Assembly (NCBI GenBank): GCA_001661515.1
Contig: LUVW01000040.1
Location: forward strand, 1 to 37,064
Length of the DNA: 37,064 bases
Direction: 5' to 3'
DNA from: Capniomyces stellatus
Taxonomy: Eukaryota > Kickxellomycota > Harpellomycetes > Harpellales > Legeriomycetaceae
Made by a program: the position numbers and the translations under genes
The notes under the pieces: model-generated
What the model was told of the DNA's origin: nothing
Seen by the model: only the letters and a program-made list of their open reading frames with translations
The model's database searches: none
In this document: positions 8,454 to 18,803 of the stretch, piece by piece
Position numbering within the stretch: the stretch's first letter is position 1
Layout: each line of letters opens with the position of its first letter

Positions 8454-11360
8454 TTATATCGTGAGGAAGCCAAGGCCGCCTCTAGTTGAGCCTATGTCTG
8501 GCTCTATGAAAAACCACTGGTTCTCTATCGTTAACCATGTTGTTTCAAATTTCTTTCGTGGTTGGTGTCTGAATTCGTGACCAATTTTATCCATTAAATT
8601 GTATTTGAACCTGTTGACCATTGTGAACTTGTCGATTTTTTCCATTGATAAAACTATTTCAGTCCGAGTTTTGTAAATTTCCCACAGTGCGTACGCATGG
8701 AAAATTTTCCTTTGAGGAATTAAAGCTGTTTTTTGAAATGCATCCAAAATATCAATAAATTTGTAATTAATATCGTTTTTCCTAGTACTTATTTTATTAA
8801 ATAATTCTCTAATTAGTACCCAATATTCGTATATTTTTTCACAATTAAAGAACATGTGTTGTAATGTTTCGATTTCGGTTTTGCAAATGGGACATTCCGG
8901 TGTATAAAGTGGGTTCCAGTGTCTGGCTCTGCTAGCAGTAATAATACCTCCTTGGTAGAATAAATAATAGAATGATTTTATCTTGGTAAGTATATCCATC
9001 TTGCTGATTTCAGTCCAGTTTATAGGTATTTTTGTTCCAGGTTCCATAGGGTGCCATTTTTGGAGGTCTATTTCGACCAGGTCTTCGGTTAATCTGTAAT
9101 AACTCTTTCCTTTCTTTGGTGTATACTTTGGTAGATAGTTTTCGGATAAAATGAGCTGGTTGATTGGGAATAACGGTTCAGATGATGAGATGTCGGCTTT
9201 TTCTAGATCAGCGTCCTTGAGGTTAAAATCAAGGCTCAGTCGACCAAATTTTAGCGTGTACTTGTATGTGTCAGTGGTAAGAAGGTTTACTTGGCTGAAT
9301 TTGAGTAGTGATTGAACATTGAATATATTCTTCTTGTGTAGATTTAAAATATTGTTAGGATTTAACTCTAGGGTCGATACTTTGTTCACGAGTTCGATAG
9401 GAAGTGTTAGTTTTTCGGTCGTTGTCCATTTTTCGTAGTTGGGAAGGGCATAACCTCCGAAGATGTCCCAACATTTCAAGGCGTAAGCCCAAAAATGCGT
9501 AAGTTTACCTAATTTTAGTTTAGTTAGTGAATTCTTTTTTAACAACAAACTAATATCCTTGTTTACTTTATATTTGTTTTTTAGCTGGTATTCTAAGCAG
9601 AATCTGGCCATCGGTGTCCATGTTGAGTTCTCCTCCATCAGCATGCGGATTAGGAGTTTCACGAATATTGCTCTCGACTGTATTTCGATTTCTATCAAGC
9701 CGAAACCTCCGTTTCTTTTACTTTTGCTTAGGTTTATATTCTTTATTTTGCTTATCTTGTTGTCCCAAATAAAGTTATTAACCATTTTTTTAACCTCTTT
9801 AAAGAATTTATCTGTGAACGGAACTATATGGGCTGCATATAGTATCTTGGAGTATATTAATGAGTTCGCGAGTAACACTTTGCCTACTAGGGTCAACTTT
9901 CTGTCCTCAAGGCTCTTGATTTTTGTTTTTATCTTTCCAATAAATTTATTTTCTGTGTCCAATGTCTTGATCCCGTCCTTGTTAAACATGATTCCCAAGT
10001 ATCTGAAACTGTTTAAACCTACGTCTGGCATGTTGACGTTTAGGTTCGTGTTACCAATTTTGACGATCATTGATTTGTCGTGGTTAACTTTGGCGTTTGA
10101 TGCTTCCATGTGTAGTTTGAGAGCTTCGTTCATGGTAATGATATCCTGTTCTGATCTGATTCCTATGGTGATGTCATCCGCGAATGCCAGCGTTTTGACA
10201 TCGGCGTTTGGTCCTGAGACGCCCTTCAGCTTGTTTCTCGGGTATAACAACATCGGTTCTATAATCAAGTTATATAGTAGTGGTGACAGCGGGTCGCCTT
10301 GTCTGAGCCCCTGTGTGATCGGTATCCACTTACGGTCTTTTCCATTCATCTTTATCGCCGTTTTTGAGCCGTTATAAATCATCCTGACCCAATCGATGTA
10401 CTCCTGACCGATCCCAAACTTGGACATGCATCTGAAAAGATAGTTCCAGTCTACCCTATCGTATGCCTTCTGTTGGTCGATCATTACCAGTACTCCATTA
10501 TATGTTTCGGGGTCGATTTCGCTGCTTTCCATTAGAAATTTGATGTTGTTAATATTGTTGAATATTGATCGGTCTCTGATAAAGCCGGTTTGGTCCTTGT
10601 TGATTATGCTGCCTGCGCATAGTTGGAGCCTGAGTGCTAGCACCTTGGTTAGTAACTTTACATCACAGTCGGAGAGTGATATTGGTCGCCAATTGGTTAA
10701 TTTCTTGAGATCCCCGGGTTTTGGGAGCAGTACTATGTGTGTTTCTTGGAATGATGTGGGGACGGTGTTGTTTTTGTGGCAGTAATTGAAAAGTTCGGCG
10801 AGGATCGGCACAAGTTTGTCCGCAAAAAACTTGTAAAAGGCATAGGTGATTCCATCTGGACCCGGCGCGCTGTTCCCTGAGCTTTTTGATATCATTATAT
10901 CTAGTTCTAGTAGGCTGATTGCGCTGCATAGCCTCTTATTCGCTTTATCGGATACTTGATTTTTGATTTCCTCCAGCAGTTTGTCTTGTGATTGGGCCAC
11001 CGTTTCCCCCGCATTGAATAATTCTCCATAAAAATCGTCAATTAACTTATTGATTTTTGATTTTTCCCCAATCAAATTGTTTTCCTGGTCATATAATTCG
11101 TCGATTTCCTTAAATTTCTCTCGGCCCTTGATTAATTTATAGAAATATCTAGACGATTTTTCTCCGTCTTCATTCCACTTTGATCTTGACCTGACCAATA
11201 ATCCTTCCGTTTTAATCGACCAGTGATTTCTTAGAATTTTTAATGACTTATTTATTTTTCCACTCCACATTTCTTTGGTTAATTCATTTTCGTCATTTTC
11301 TGGTGGGTTCGTAATTAATTCTTTTAGCTTTTTTTCATTTTCTTTTCTGTGTTTTCCCAA
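8454..11360 (-). CDS. LINE ORF2, reverse transcriptase part
   Basis: About 968 codons. Motifs in order: LLPKPGDLKKLTNWRPISL (RT block 1), GFIRDRSIFNN, VMIDQQKAYDRVDW (first catalytic Asp), GLRQGDPLSPLLYNLIIEP (block with QGDPLSP), LAFADDITIGI (FADD catalytic pair, near 10170), and FRYLGIMFNKDG. A C-terminal zinc-like CPICKTEIETLQHMFFNC lies near 8850-8900. This is the enzyme for target-primed reverse transcription. The frame opens at a TTG with no ATG nearby, so it must have been translated as the continuation of the endonuclease frame. The two overlap by 26 bases and differ by +1 at a GGGAAAACAC run near 11346-11360. All catalytic residues appear intact. Confidence 0.93.
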   Translation of the reverse strand: MGKHRKENEKKLKELITNPPENDENELTKEMWSGKINKSLKILRNHWSIKTEGLLVRSRSKWNEDGEKSSRYFYKLIKGREKFKEIDELYDQENNLIGEKSKINKLIDDFYGELFNAGETVAQSQDKLLEEIKNQVSDKANKRLCSAISLLELDIMISKSSGNSAPGPDGITYAFYKFFADKLVPILAELFNYCHKNNTVPTSFQETHIVLLPKPGDLKKLTNWRPISLSDCDVKLLTKVLALRLQLCAGSIINKDQTGFIRDRSIFNNINNIKFLMESSEIDPETYNGVLVMIDQQKAYDRVDWNYLFRCMSKFGIGQEYIDWVRMIYNGSKTAIKMNGKDRKWIPITQGLRQGDPLSPLLYNLIIEPMLLYPRNKLKGVSGPNADVKTLAFADDITIGIRSEQDIITMNEALKLHMEASNAKVNHDKSMIVKIGNTNLNVNMPDVGLNSFRYLGIMFNKDGIKTLDTENKFIGKIKTKIKSLEDRKLTLVGKVLLANSLIYSKILYAAHIVPFTDKFFKEVKKMVNNFIWDNKISKIKNINLSKSKRNGGFGLIEIEIQSRAIFVKLLIRMLMEENSTWTPMARFCLEYQLKNKYKVNKDISLLLKKNSLTKLKLGKLTHFWAYALKCWDIFGGYALPNYEKWTTTEKLTLPIELVNKVSTLELNPNNILNLHKKNIFNVQSLLKFSQVNLLTTDTYKYTLKFGRLSLDFNLKDADLEKADISSSEPLFPINQLILSENYLPKYTPKKGKSYYRLTEDLVEIDLQKWHPMEPGTKIPINWTEISKMDILTKIKSFYYLFYQGGIITASRARHWNPLYTPECPICKTEIETLQHMFFNCEKIYEYWVLIRELFNKISTRKNDINYKFIDILDAFQKTALIPQRKIFHAYALWEIYKTRTEIVLSMEKIDKFTMVNRFKYNLMDKIGHEFRHQPRKKFETTWLTIENQWFFIEPDIGSTRGGLGFLTI

Positions 11361-12234
11361 ATTTCTGACTGAATTCTTTAATTTTTGTTTTGAAGTCTGA
11401 CCAGGTCGTAGTATTTATATCCTTATTATATAATTCTTTATTGATAATATCATAGATTTTGTCTACAAATTTTTTATTACCCAGGTGCATCTCATTAAAC
11501 TTCCAACAGCTTGAATCATAAGTTTTGTTATTATTCGTTTCGAGATCTATCAATAGTAGCATGTGATCTGATTTATTTCCTGCTAACGTCCTTAAATTTT
11601 TGTACTGTATGTTTTTAGATTCAGACACAAAAATATGATCGATCGTAGCCATGACATTGCCCGCATGTCGGAACCATGTAAACATTCGCTCATTTGGGTT
11701 TAGTATTGTTTTTAGGTTGACTAGTTTGTTCTTGTTGATTATATTTCCTAGATTGTGATAGTCTGTTGGCGAGGTCCTAGATGGGAATCGGTCAGTGAGA
11801 TTGTTGATTGTGGAATTGAAATCTCCTAGCATTATTGAGTTAGAGTATTGTGGGATTAGTAGATGCAATTTGTTTGTAAATATTCTTTTTTCTTTAGGTC
11901 TAGCCGGTGAGTATATGCAGACGATGTCAAGGGGTTCTGGTAGGTACGGCGAAGTCAGATTCGCCAATATTATTCTCCCATCTCCCAGTATTTTTTTTGA
12001 GTTTATTGTGATGTCTTTGTTGTTAATTATAATTGCACAGTGTTTTGACCAAATAGAATCGAGTCCGAGTTGCGTTTTCCAGAAGGCGTTTCGACTGTCA
12101 TCGTAGTGGGTTTCTTGTAAGCATGTGATGTCTATTTTATTTAATTTTAGGAATTTGAATGTCAATGATCTCTGTTTCCTGTTTTTGAGACCTTGAACAT
12201 TCCAGGTAGCGATTGTGATGTTGTTTCTATTCAT
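11335..12234 (-). CDS. LINE ORF2, APE-type endonuclease part
   Basis: The ATG at 12234 opens a 299-codon frame with the exonuclease-endonuclease-phosphatase motifs of LINE endonucleases: TIATWNVQGLKN (Asn), CLQETHYDD (Glu), IMLGDFNSTINNL (Asp/Asn), IDHIFVS and NKSDHMLLLIDL (the Asp-His pair). This domain nicks the target DNA to prime reverse transcription. The frame ends at 11335, just after the RT frame begins in the next register. It starts 54 bases after the stop of ORF1, in keeping with reinitiation or internal initiation as in other two-ORF LINEs. Confidence 0.93.
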   Translation of the reverse strand: MNRNNITIATWNVQGLKNRKQRSLTFKFLKLNKIDITCLQETHYDDSRNAFWKTQLGLDSIWSKHCAIIINNKDITINSKKILGDGRIILANLTSPYLPEPLDIVCIYSPARPKEKRIFTNKLHLLIPQYSNSIMLGDFNSTINNLTDRFPSRTSPTDYHNLGNIINKNKLVNLKTILNPNERMFTWFRHAGNVMATIDHIFVSESKNIQYKNLRTLAGNKSDHMLLLIDLETNNNKTYDSSCWKFNEMHLGNKKFVDKIYDIINKELYNKDINTTTWSDFKTKIKEFSQKFGKTQKRK

Positions 12235-12288
12235 TAGGTCATTGTTGTTTGGTTTGGTTTGGTTTGTTGTTCTCTTATTTGAGTATTA

Positions 12289-13656
12289 TTAAAAGTCCAT
12301 TCCATCCTCAGACATTCCAGATTCTGAGTTGAGGTCCGAGATTTCAGATGTGTCCTCGAATGGATCATAATGTTCTTCGTTTGTGTTTGCATTAGTGGTG
12401 GTGATTTGCTTTAAATTAATAACGTTAGTCCTACCAGGTATAACATTATTGTTTAAAGCTTTCGTTTTGTTCGTTGTGGTGTCTTTTAGTCCTTGTGGCG
12501 CAGTGACTGGTGTGTTGTTTGGGATACCAATTGGGGTATTGGTGTCAATATCAGGGATCACAATTGTGGTTCTGATATGGTTTTCGTTGTTTACGTTCTG
12601 ATTTATTTCTCTGTTATTATCGATTACTTGTTGGTTTACTCCTGTTACTGGAGTGGTAGTTGTTGTGTTGTTACTGTTACCAGTGGTTACAGTTGGCTCA
12701 TTGGTTTTGTTACTATCATTGTCTTTCACTTTAATAGTTATTTTTTTGAGTTTGGTGCTCACAACGTGCCTGTTACTGTCATTGGGGTTACCAAGATTTG
12801 GCAAGGCGCTTGGTGGTGGTTTATTGCTAGGTTGCATTTCAGTTCTAGCTCTTTTAAGGTATCCCTTTGTGGTTCTCTCAGGGCAATCATTGTAGAAATG
12901 ACCCTTATTTTTGCAGAAGTTGCATGTTTGTTCAATACCTTTCCAGTATATCTTGGCTTTGCAGCCTTCATGTTCTATGAATGTTGGGGCATCATCCATA
13001 TTTCCAGCTGTTGGCCTAAACAATACACTAATGTTTTGAGCGGCTATGCAGTGCGTTTTTTTCATTTTCCACGCTGCCATATCCAATATTTCGCCGTATT
13101 GGCTAAATGTGTTTTTCATGGTTTCAATTGCATCATTAAGACGAATACCTTCGAGTGAAGGTATAGAGATGCTAACTAGATTCTCATTATCAGGTAGGGT
13201 TTCGAAGAAACGAATTTCTAAGTTACCATACTTTAACTTTAACTCCAAGATTTTTTCTTTTTCCTCATCATTATCACAATCAAGATAAAAGATACGTCTT
13301 TTTTCATCAATGCTAAACGCTGTGTTTTTGAATTCAATCTTGCTCAGGATCTCAGTAACGACTTTTGTCATATATCCTTTATAAGAGGCTAGGTAGCAGC
13401 CAATTTTAAGTTTGGATCCTCCTGGGCAAATGATTTTCATCAGTCCAGGGTCCCCTTTGATTAACTTATGGAAAATTGAAACCTTTTCCATGTTGGCTTT
13501 CAAATGGTCGTCCCAAACTCTTTCGAGTCTTTGGGGTTGTTGTCTGTTGACAAAGTTAAACGTTGGATGTAACGGAGTAGTGTTGGTTAAGTTCTTACCC
13601 GCTATAGTGGCCCAAGAGCCTCCAGTAGCGGGTTGGGTGTTAGGCATTGTTCCCAT
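12289..13656 (-). CDS. LINE ORF1, nucleic-acid-binding protein with CCHC knuckle
   Basis: 455 codons from the ATG at 13656. Residues about 60-235 look like a folded RNA-binding region; residues about 243-256 hold a retroviral-type zinc knuckle (CNFCKNKGHFYNDC, C-x2-C-x4-H-x4-C). The C-terminal half is Asn/Thr-rich and low-complexity, ending acidic (EDTSEISDLNSESGMSEDGMDF is split here by its Ser/Glu/Asp content only). By analogy with Tad/L1/Tx1 elements this protein binds element RNA to form the RNP. The frame is intact. The leader upstream is a poly-A-rich tract on this strand (13690-13730). Confidence 0.88.
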   Translation of the reverse strand: MGTMPNTQPATGGSWATIAGKNLTNTTPLHPTFNFVNRQQPQRLERVWDDHLKANMEKVSIFHKLIKGDPGLMKIICPGGSKLKIGCYLASYKGYMTKVVTEILSKIEFKNTAFSIDEKRRIFYLDCDNDEEKEKILELKLKYGNLEIRFFETLPDNENLVSISIPSLEGIRLNDAIETMKNTFSQYGEILDMAAWKMKKTHCIAAQNISVLFRPTAGNMDDAPTFIEHEGCKAKIYWKGIEQTCNFCKNKGHFYNDCPERTTKGYLKRARTEMQPSNKPPPSALPNLGNPNDSNRHVVSTKLKKITIKVKDNDSNKTNEPTVTTGNSNNTTTTTPVTGVNQQVIDNNREINQNVNNENHIRTTIVIPDIDTNTPIGIPNNTPVTAPQGLKDTTTNKTKALNNNVIPGRTNVINLKQITTTNANTNEEHYDPFEDTSEISDLNSESGMSEDGMDF

Positions 13657-13919
13657 GTTTACGATGGTCGAGATTTCGATTTCGAAGGTTGGTTGTTTGT
13701 TTGTTTTTTTTTTGTTTTTTTTATTGATTAATATACTAATAAAAATAAGCTTAGATAAGGTTGTGCACTATTATTGGTCAATTTTTTTGACAAAGAATTT
13801 TGCAATAAAGAGAGAGAGGTGAAACAGATATTTGAATTATCAAACAATAAAACCCACAAATAGTAAAACCAAAAATAAAAACTAGACAGCAACTCTACCA
13901 AATAAATTAGATTCAGCAA

Positions 13920-16479
13920 TTACAAATATTTAATCAACAACTTTGATTTCTCAACACAGTTCTTTGAACAAATATCAATGATTATAGAGTACTTGGAATT
14001 ATTCAGAGTAGCGCCATAGTCAAGCAACATTTTGATCATCTCAACATTCTTATTCACACAAGCCTGCTTAAGACCATTGCTCTCTTGGTCGCTCAAATCT
14101 GGTTTGTGAGATAAAAACAGTTTTACCATTTCAATTTTGTTAAGTTCACATGCCACATCCACCCCAGTATAGCATGGATTTTCCATATCCAACCCATTAG
14201 TGATCAGTTTGTTGGCAAATTCAGTATTATTGGTTCTACAAGCCATCCTAAAGTAGATCTTCCAACCGACTCTGGGCATATCTGTCCAACAACAGCAACA
14301 GAACTTTGTCATAGCCTTTATCGCAAGCCTCTTTGATCCCGTTATAACACGCATCCTCCAATTCAGTACCATTTTCAAGCAACAATTTGACTAATCCAAT
14401 ATTGTCGTTTCTACAAGCCTCGTTGATCCCGTTATTGCACGCATTATCCAATTTAGCACCACGCTCAAGCAAAAATTTGACTAATTCGATGTTATTGTTT
14501 TTACAAGCCTCGTTGATCCCGTTATACCACACATTATCCAATTTAGCACCATTTTCAAGCAACAATTTGACCAATTCGATGTTGCTGTTTCTAAAAGACT
14601 CGTTAACTCCGTTGCATTCTGTGTTATCCAACGTAACACCATAATCGAGCAGCAGTTTCATCATTGCGATTTTTTTGTTTCTACAAGCTTCACAAACTCC
14701 GTTACAATCTGTGTTGTCCAATTTAGCACCATTCCCAAGCAACAACTTTACTATTTCAACATTGCCATTTCTACAGGCATTGTTAACGCAATTAAAGTAG
14801 CCATTAACCAACTTGGTACCACTTTCAAGAAGAAGCTTCACTATCTCAGTAGTGTTGTCTCTACAGGCCTGATGGACTCTATTATAGTCATAATTGCACA
14901 ATTTAGTACCATCATCAAACAACAGTTACATCATTAAAATATTGTTGTTTCTACAAGCCTCTTTGATCCCGTTATACTCTGTGTTGTCCAATTCAGCACC
15001 ATTCTCAAGCAACAATTTGACTAATTCGATGTTGTTGTTTCTACAAGCNNNNNNNNNNNNNNNNNNNNNATGTTGTTGTTTCTACAAGCCTTGTTGATTC
15101 CATTACCCCACGCATCATCCAATTTGGCACCATTCCCAAGCAGCAGTTTCATCACCTCAATGTTGTCGTTTTTACAAGCCTCTTTAACTCCATTACATTC
15201 TGTGTTGTCCAATTTAGCACCATTCTCAATTAGCAGCTTTGCCATCTCGATACTATTAATTTTTCCTGCAACCAATACACCTTTAAAATCGTCACTATCC
15301 ACTCTTAAACCACCTTCAAGCAATACATTCATAACCTCAACCGCCTTGCTTTCCAACTCTTTTTGAATCTTGGTAAAATAATTGGCATTAAATATGGGTA
15401 TATCACAACCTTTCAAATTTATTTCTTTAGTCTCTCCAATATCCGCCCTGTTTAACTGCCTTGGTGTACCGATTAAGTTGCTACTTTCTTTGTTTTGAGA
15501 GACAAACATCACTATCTGATTTACAATGGTCAAAACCAGTTTTGAGTCTTGGTGACTCCAATCTCTGTAACTCAAGTTTATTTTGATCCTTTTTATCAAA
15601 TGCAATCCGTGTCCATAAGCAAGGTGTCGCGTTATATCTTACATATTATATCATCCTCATAACAGTCATTTTCGTTCAAATAACGTGTGTGTTCAAGCAA
15701 AAACTCGATTATTTCTTTGTAAGTCGATAATTCCCTTCCATTATTGCCTCCTGATAATATTAGATTGTTTGATGTCAGTCTTCTCACTAATCCATGTTCG
15801 TAGAGCTCATTAATATCCTCAACTCCACTAAACTCGTCATTCTCCAAACTCGATCCGATTTCAATTAAATATTTCACCTGCTCCAAATCACCACCCCTAA
15901 TCGCTGCTCTCAACGCCAAATTTTCATCTCGGATCACATTGAAGCCTGAATCTATCAACCACTTGACCGTTTCTGAATCTCTAGTCTTGCATGCCACCTC
16001 TAACAGCACCCCTACATTCTCTTCTGTCTGCTTAATTCTAGTAAACGCTGTTCTTGCTCCACATATATTTCTAGTTCTACAAGTCAGCTTAAACACCTCA
16101 TCCTTGTGTTTCTCAAACAACCTATGCTGAATCAGATGGCCAGCAAACCTGCCCTTGAATCCGATGAACGAGATAAAACACACCAGCATGTAAGCGTCAG
16201 TTACCAAATCCCCACTCTTTTTTACTTTTTCAAGTATATAATTCATATTCGGATCCACAAACAATGAATTGAGCAATGATTTAAAATATTCTCCAAGTTC
16301 CTCCAAGCTATCCAAATTACCATTTGCCTTCCTCGTATATAAATTCAAAAACTGCTTGATTGTACTGAACTCGTTCTACACTCTGTAAAGTGTTCTTGAA
16401 AGCGTAGACATCTCTGACTTTAGAGCCAACACAAATATTTCCGACACGACACTTTCAGGCAAATCGTCAAACCTCATCT
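13920..16479 (-). pseudogene. F-box-like/ankyrin-repeat protein gene, multiply broken
   Basis: From an ATG at 16479: MRFDDLPESVVSE then, one frame over, IFVLALKSEMSTLS, an F-box-like start. The frame resumes to a TAG at 16376-16378, then runs 238 codons to a TAA at 15632. Next come ankyrin repeats of 33 residues (99 bp) with the core NGxxEACRNxNIELVKLLLENGAKLDN: about three before the 21-N gap at 15049-15069 and at least nine after it. Further breaks are a TAA at 14926-14928, replacing the Lys of a VKLLL core, and a frame change near 14250-14290, after which repeats continue to 13920. F-box/ankyrin proteins usually feed targets to SCF ubiquitin ligases. Homopolymer sequencing errors could explain some breaks (an AAAAA run at the first), but not all. 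Confidence 0.75.
15049..15069. other. Assembly gap of 21 Ns inside ankyrin repeats
   Basis: The Ns are flanked on both sides by nearly the same repeat text (GTTGTTGTTTCTACAAGC). The true number of repeats here is therefore unknown; the gap may hide whole 99-bp units. Confidence 0.95.
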
Positions 16480-16512
16480 CTGTTCCATTTCACTTTTTCG
16501 TGGACCTATTTA

Positions 16513-17371
16513 AATATGAATTCGTAAGGTGATGTTTAAATTAGCAACAGGAAATAAGATAAGAGGAATCAAACTTGATTGAATAAAATTATGCTTTACC
16601 TTTTACTCGACTTTCAACCCCTAAATAACCTATTCTGCCTGTTTTGTTTCTACTTTAAAAATCCGAAATTAAAAACATGATCCATATTTAATAAAAAAAA
16701 ATAAAAACAAGATCCATGCGTTTTTCCCTTCATTAATTCTTATCAAAAATAAATTGGTTATCTATGAATACTGAAAAAAAAAATAGTTAACGATAAGATT
16801 GGAAATAAAATAAAAAAACAAATAGATGGGTGAGATCGCAATAAATAAAATAGATGGGTAAGGTTTTGAATTTGTTATCTTTACCACTTTTACTTTTTTA
16901 GCGGATGTGATGGGTAGGGAGTAGCTTATTTATTCTGATGTTGTCGCTGTGGTTCGTCTGGTTTCGGGTAAGGTGATAAAAAAATTTTAACTATACACAA
17001 AGTTTGTATTTGTCTTAGATTAGCAAGTGCTACTACTATTATTACTACTATTACTACTAGTTGAGTTACTTTTTAAAATTACTTTGTAAGTTTTAAATAA
17101 TAAAAATAAATTACTTAGTAAAACTACTAGTAAAATTACTTGGTAAAATTTCAATAATAATAATGAATTACTTAGTAAAAATTACTTAGTAAATTACTTA
17201 GTAAAATTACTTGGTCGAAATTAATTAATAAATTTTCTTTATAAAATTCTTGATATATTCGCTAAGAGAAAAGTTCGGCGTATTTACTTAATAAAATTGA
17301 TTGGTAAAATTGAATGATAAAATTGATTGGTAAAATTGAATGATAAAATTGAATGATAAAATTGAATGATA
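16513..17371. repeat. 859-bp block, first of two copies around an N
   Basis: As far as I could compare it, identical to 17373-18231 (offset 860). The two copies are separated only by the N at 17372. The second copy continues into the upstream region of the gene at 18804; the first is joined on its left to the ankyrin gene. This pattern is what an unmerged overlap of two contig ends gives. Confidence 0.85.
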
Positions 17372-18803
17372 NAATATGAATTCGTAAGGTGATGTTTAAA
17401 TTAGCAACAGGAAATAAGATAAGAGGAATCAAACTTGATTGAATAAAATTATGCTTTACCTTTTACTCGACTTTCAACCCCTAAATAACCTATTCTGCCT
17501 GTTTTGTTTCTACTTTAAAAATCCGAAATTAAAAACATGATCCATATTTAATAAAAAAAAATAAAAACAAGATCCATGCGTTTTTCCCTTCATTAATTCT
17601 TATCAAAAATAAATTGGTTATCTATGAATACTGAAAAAAAAAATAGTTAACGATAAGATTGGAAATAAAATAAAAAAACAAATAGATGGGTGAGATCGCA
17701 ATAAATAAAATAGATGGGTAAGGTTTTGAATTTGTTATCTTTACCACTTTTACTTTTTTAGCGGATGTGATGGGTAGGGAGTAGCTTATTTATTCTGATG
17801 TTGTCGCTGTGGTTCGTCTGGTTTCGGGTAAGGTGATAAAAAAATTTTAACTATACACAAAGTTTGTATTTGTCTTAGATTAGCAAGTGCTACTACTATT
17901 ATTACTACTATTACTACTAGTTGAGTTACTTTTTAAAATTACTTTGTAAGTTTTAAATAATAAAAATAAATTACTTAGTAAAACTACTAGTAAAATTACT
18001 TGGTAAAATTTCAATAATAATAATGAATTACTTAGTAAAAATTACTTAGTAAATTACTTAGTAAAATTACTTGGTCGAAATTAATTAATAAATTTTCTTT
18101 ATAAAATTCTTGATATATTCGCTAAGAGAAAAGTTCGGCGTATTTACTTAATAAAATTGATTGGTAAAATTGAATGATAAAATTGATTGGTAAAATTGAA
18201 TGATAAAATTGAATGATAAAATTGAATGATAAAATTGAATGATATATCCGTTAAGGGAAAAGTTCGGTGTAATTATTTAGTAAAAATTCTAGTATATTTA
18301 CTTGATAAAATTGATTGATTAATTTAATTGAAATTACTTGGTCGAAATTACCTGATAAAACTGCTTGATATATTCTCTAAGAGAATCAAGTGATATTTTT
18401 TGACACGTAGCAACGTTTTCACTCGATACAATAGATCGTCCATAATGAAAATCGATCTTTAAATTGCCAACTAAACTGCATATCAAACCACCAGTTAGAT
18501 TGTAGAAAGTTGGTTGTATCGATAATTTGAATAAAATAAGGACGGTATCTCTAACACTTAGTTAGGGGTAATGCAAGAGACTTGACGGAGTATCCTATAC
18601 CGAGTTTAAAAATCGGCCAACCTCTTATTCATCTTGGTGATTTTCACATTTTAAATCAGTCCTAGTCAACTCTACATTACTCAGTAACAGTAGTATATGG
18701 CTTGTGTCTGCACTGAAAAAAGCAAGACTTTGAATCTTTTAATTCTCTTACAACAAATATATTGACTTACAACAAAGTATCTTACAATATTATAACTTTA
18801 AAA
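16580..18803 (+). promoter_or_regulatory. Repeat-rich 5' region of the unrecognised gene
   Basis: Non-coding AT-rich sequence homologous to 6868-7802. It contains the 66-nt island (16902-16967), a TACTACTATTAC microsatellite, six ATTACTTRGT repeats in about 140 bp (17090-17230, repeated at 17950-18090), copies of a CGCTAAGAGAAAAGTTCGG motif (17258, 18119, a variant at 18247, a partial one at 18375) and tandem AAAATTGAATGAT units. The last 300 bp before the ATG are the best conserved between the gene copies. Function as promoter or 5' untranslated region is inference from position and conservation. Confidence 0.45.
16902..16967 (+). other. 66-nt island between splice-like signals, copy 2
   Basis: Identical to 7148-7213 and present again at 17762-17827 inside the duplicated block. 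Preceded by TTTTTTAG and followed by GTAAGG. See the copy-1 entry for interpretation. Confidence 0.35.

Larger units (their letters stand above)
8314..13730 (-). mobile_element. LINE (non-LTR retrotransposon), L1/Tx1-like, nearly full length
   Basis: The order is that of APE-type LINEs: A-rich leader, ORF1 with a CCHC knuckle (12289-13656), a 54-bp gap, then ORF2 with APE endonuclease (11335-12234) and reverse transcriptase (8454-11360). No RNase H is seen after the RT; instead there is a C-terminal CPIC...H...C zinc motif, as in L1 and Tx1 clades. The 3' untranslated region (8314-8453) runs into the N at 8313, so neither the 3' tail nor a target-site duplication can be checked. The only obvious lesion is the frame break between endonuclease and RT. 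Low decay suggests recent insertion. Confidence 0.9.

Noticed and set aside
11335..11365. Classical -1 slippery heptamer at GGGAAAAC
   Set aside because: The required shift is +1, and the heptamer is not in the reading register needed for -1 slippage.
14387..15366. Plus-strand frames across the ankyrin region (NLAPFSSNNLTNSMLLFLQ-like)
   Set aside because: Periodic antisense translation of the 99-bp ankyrin units on the minus strand.
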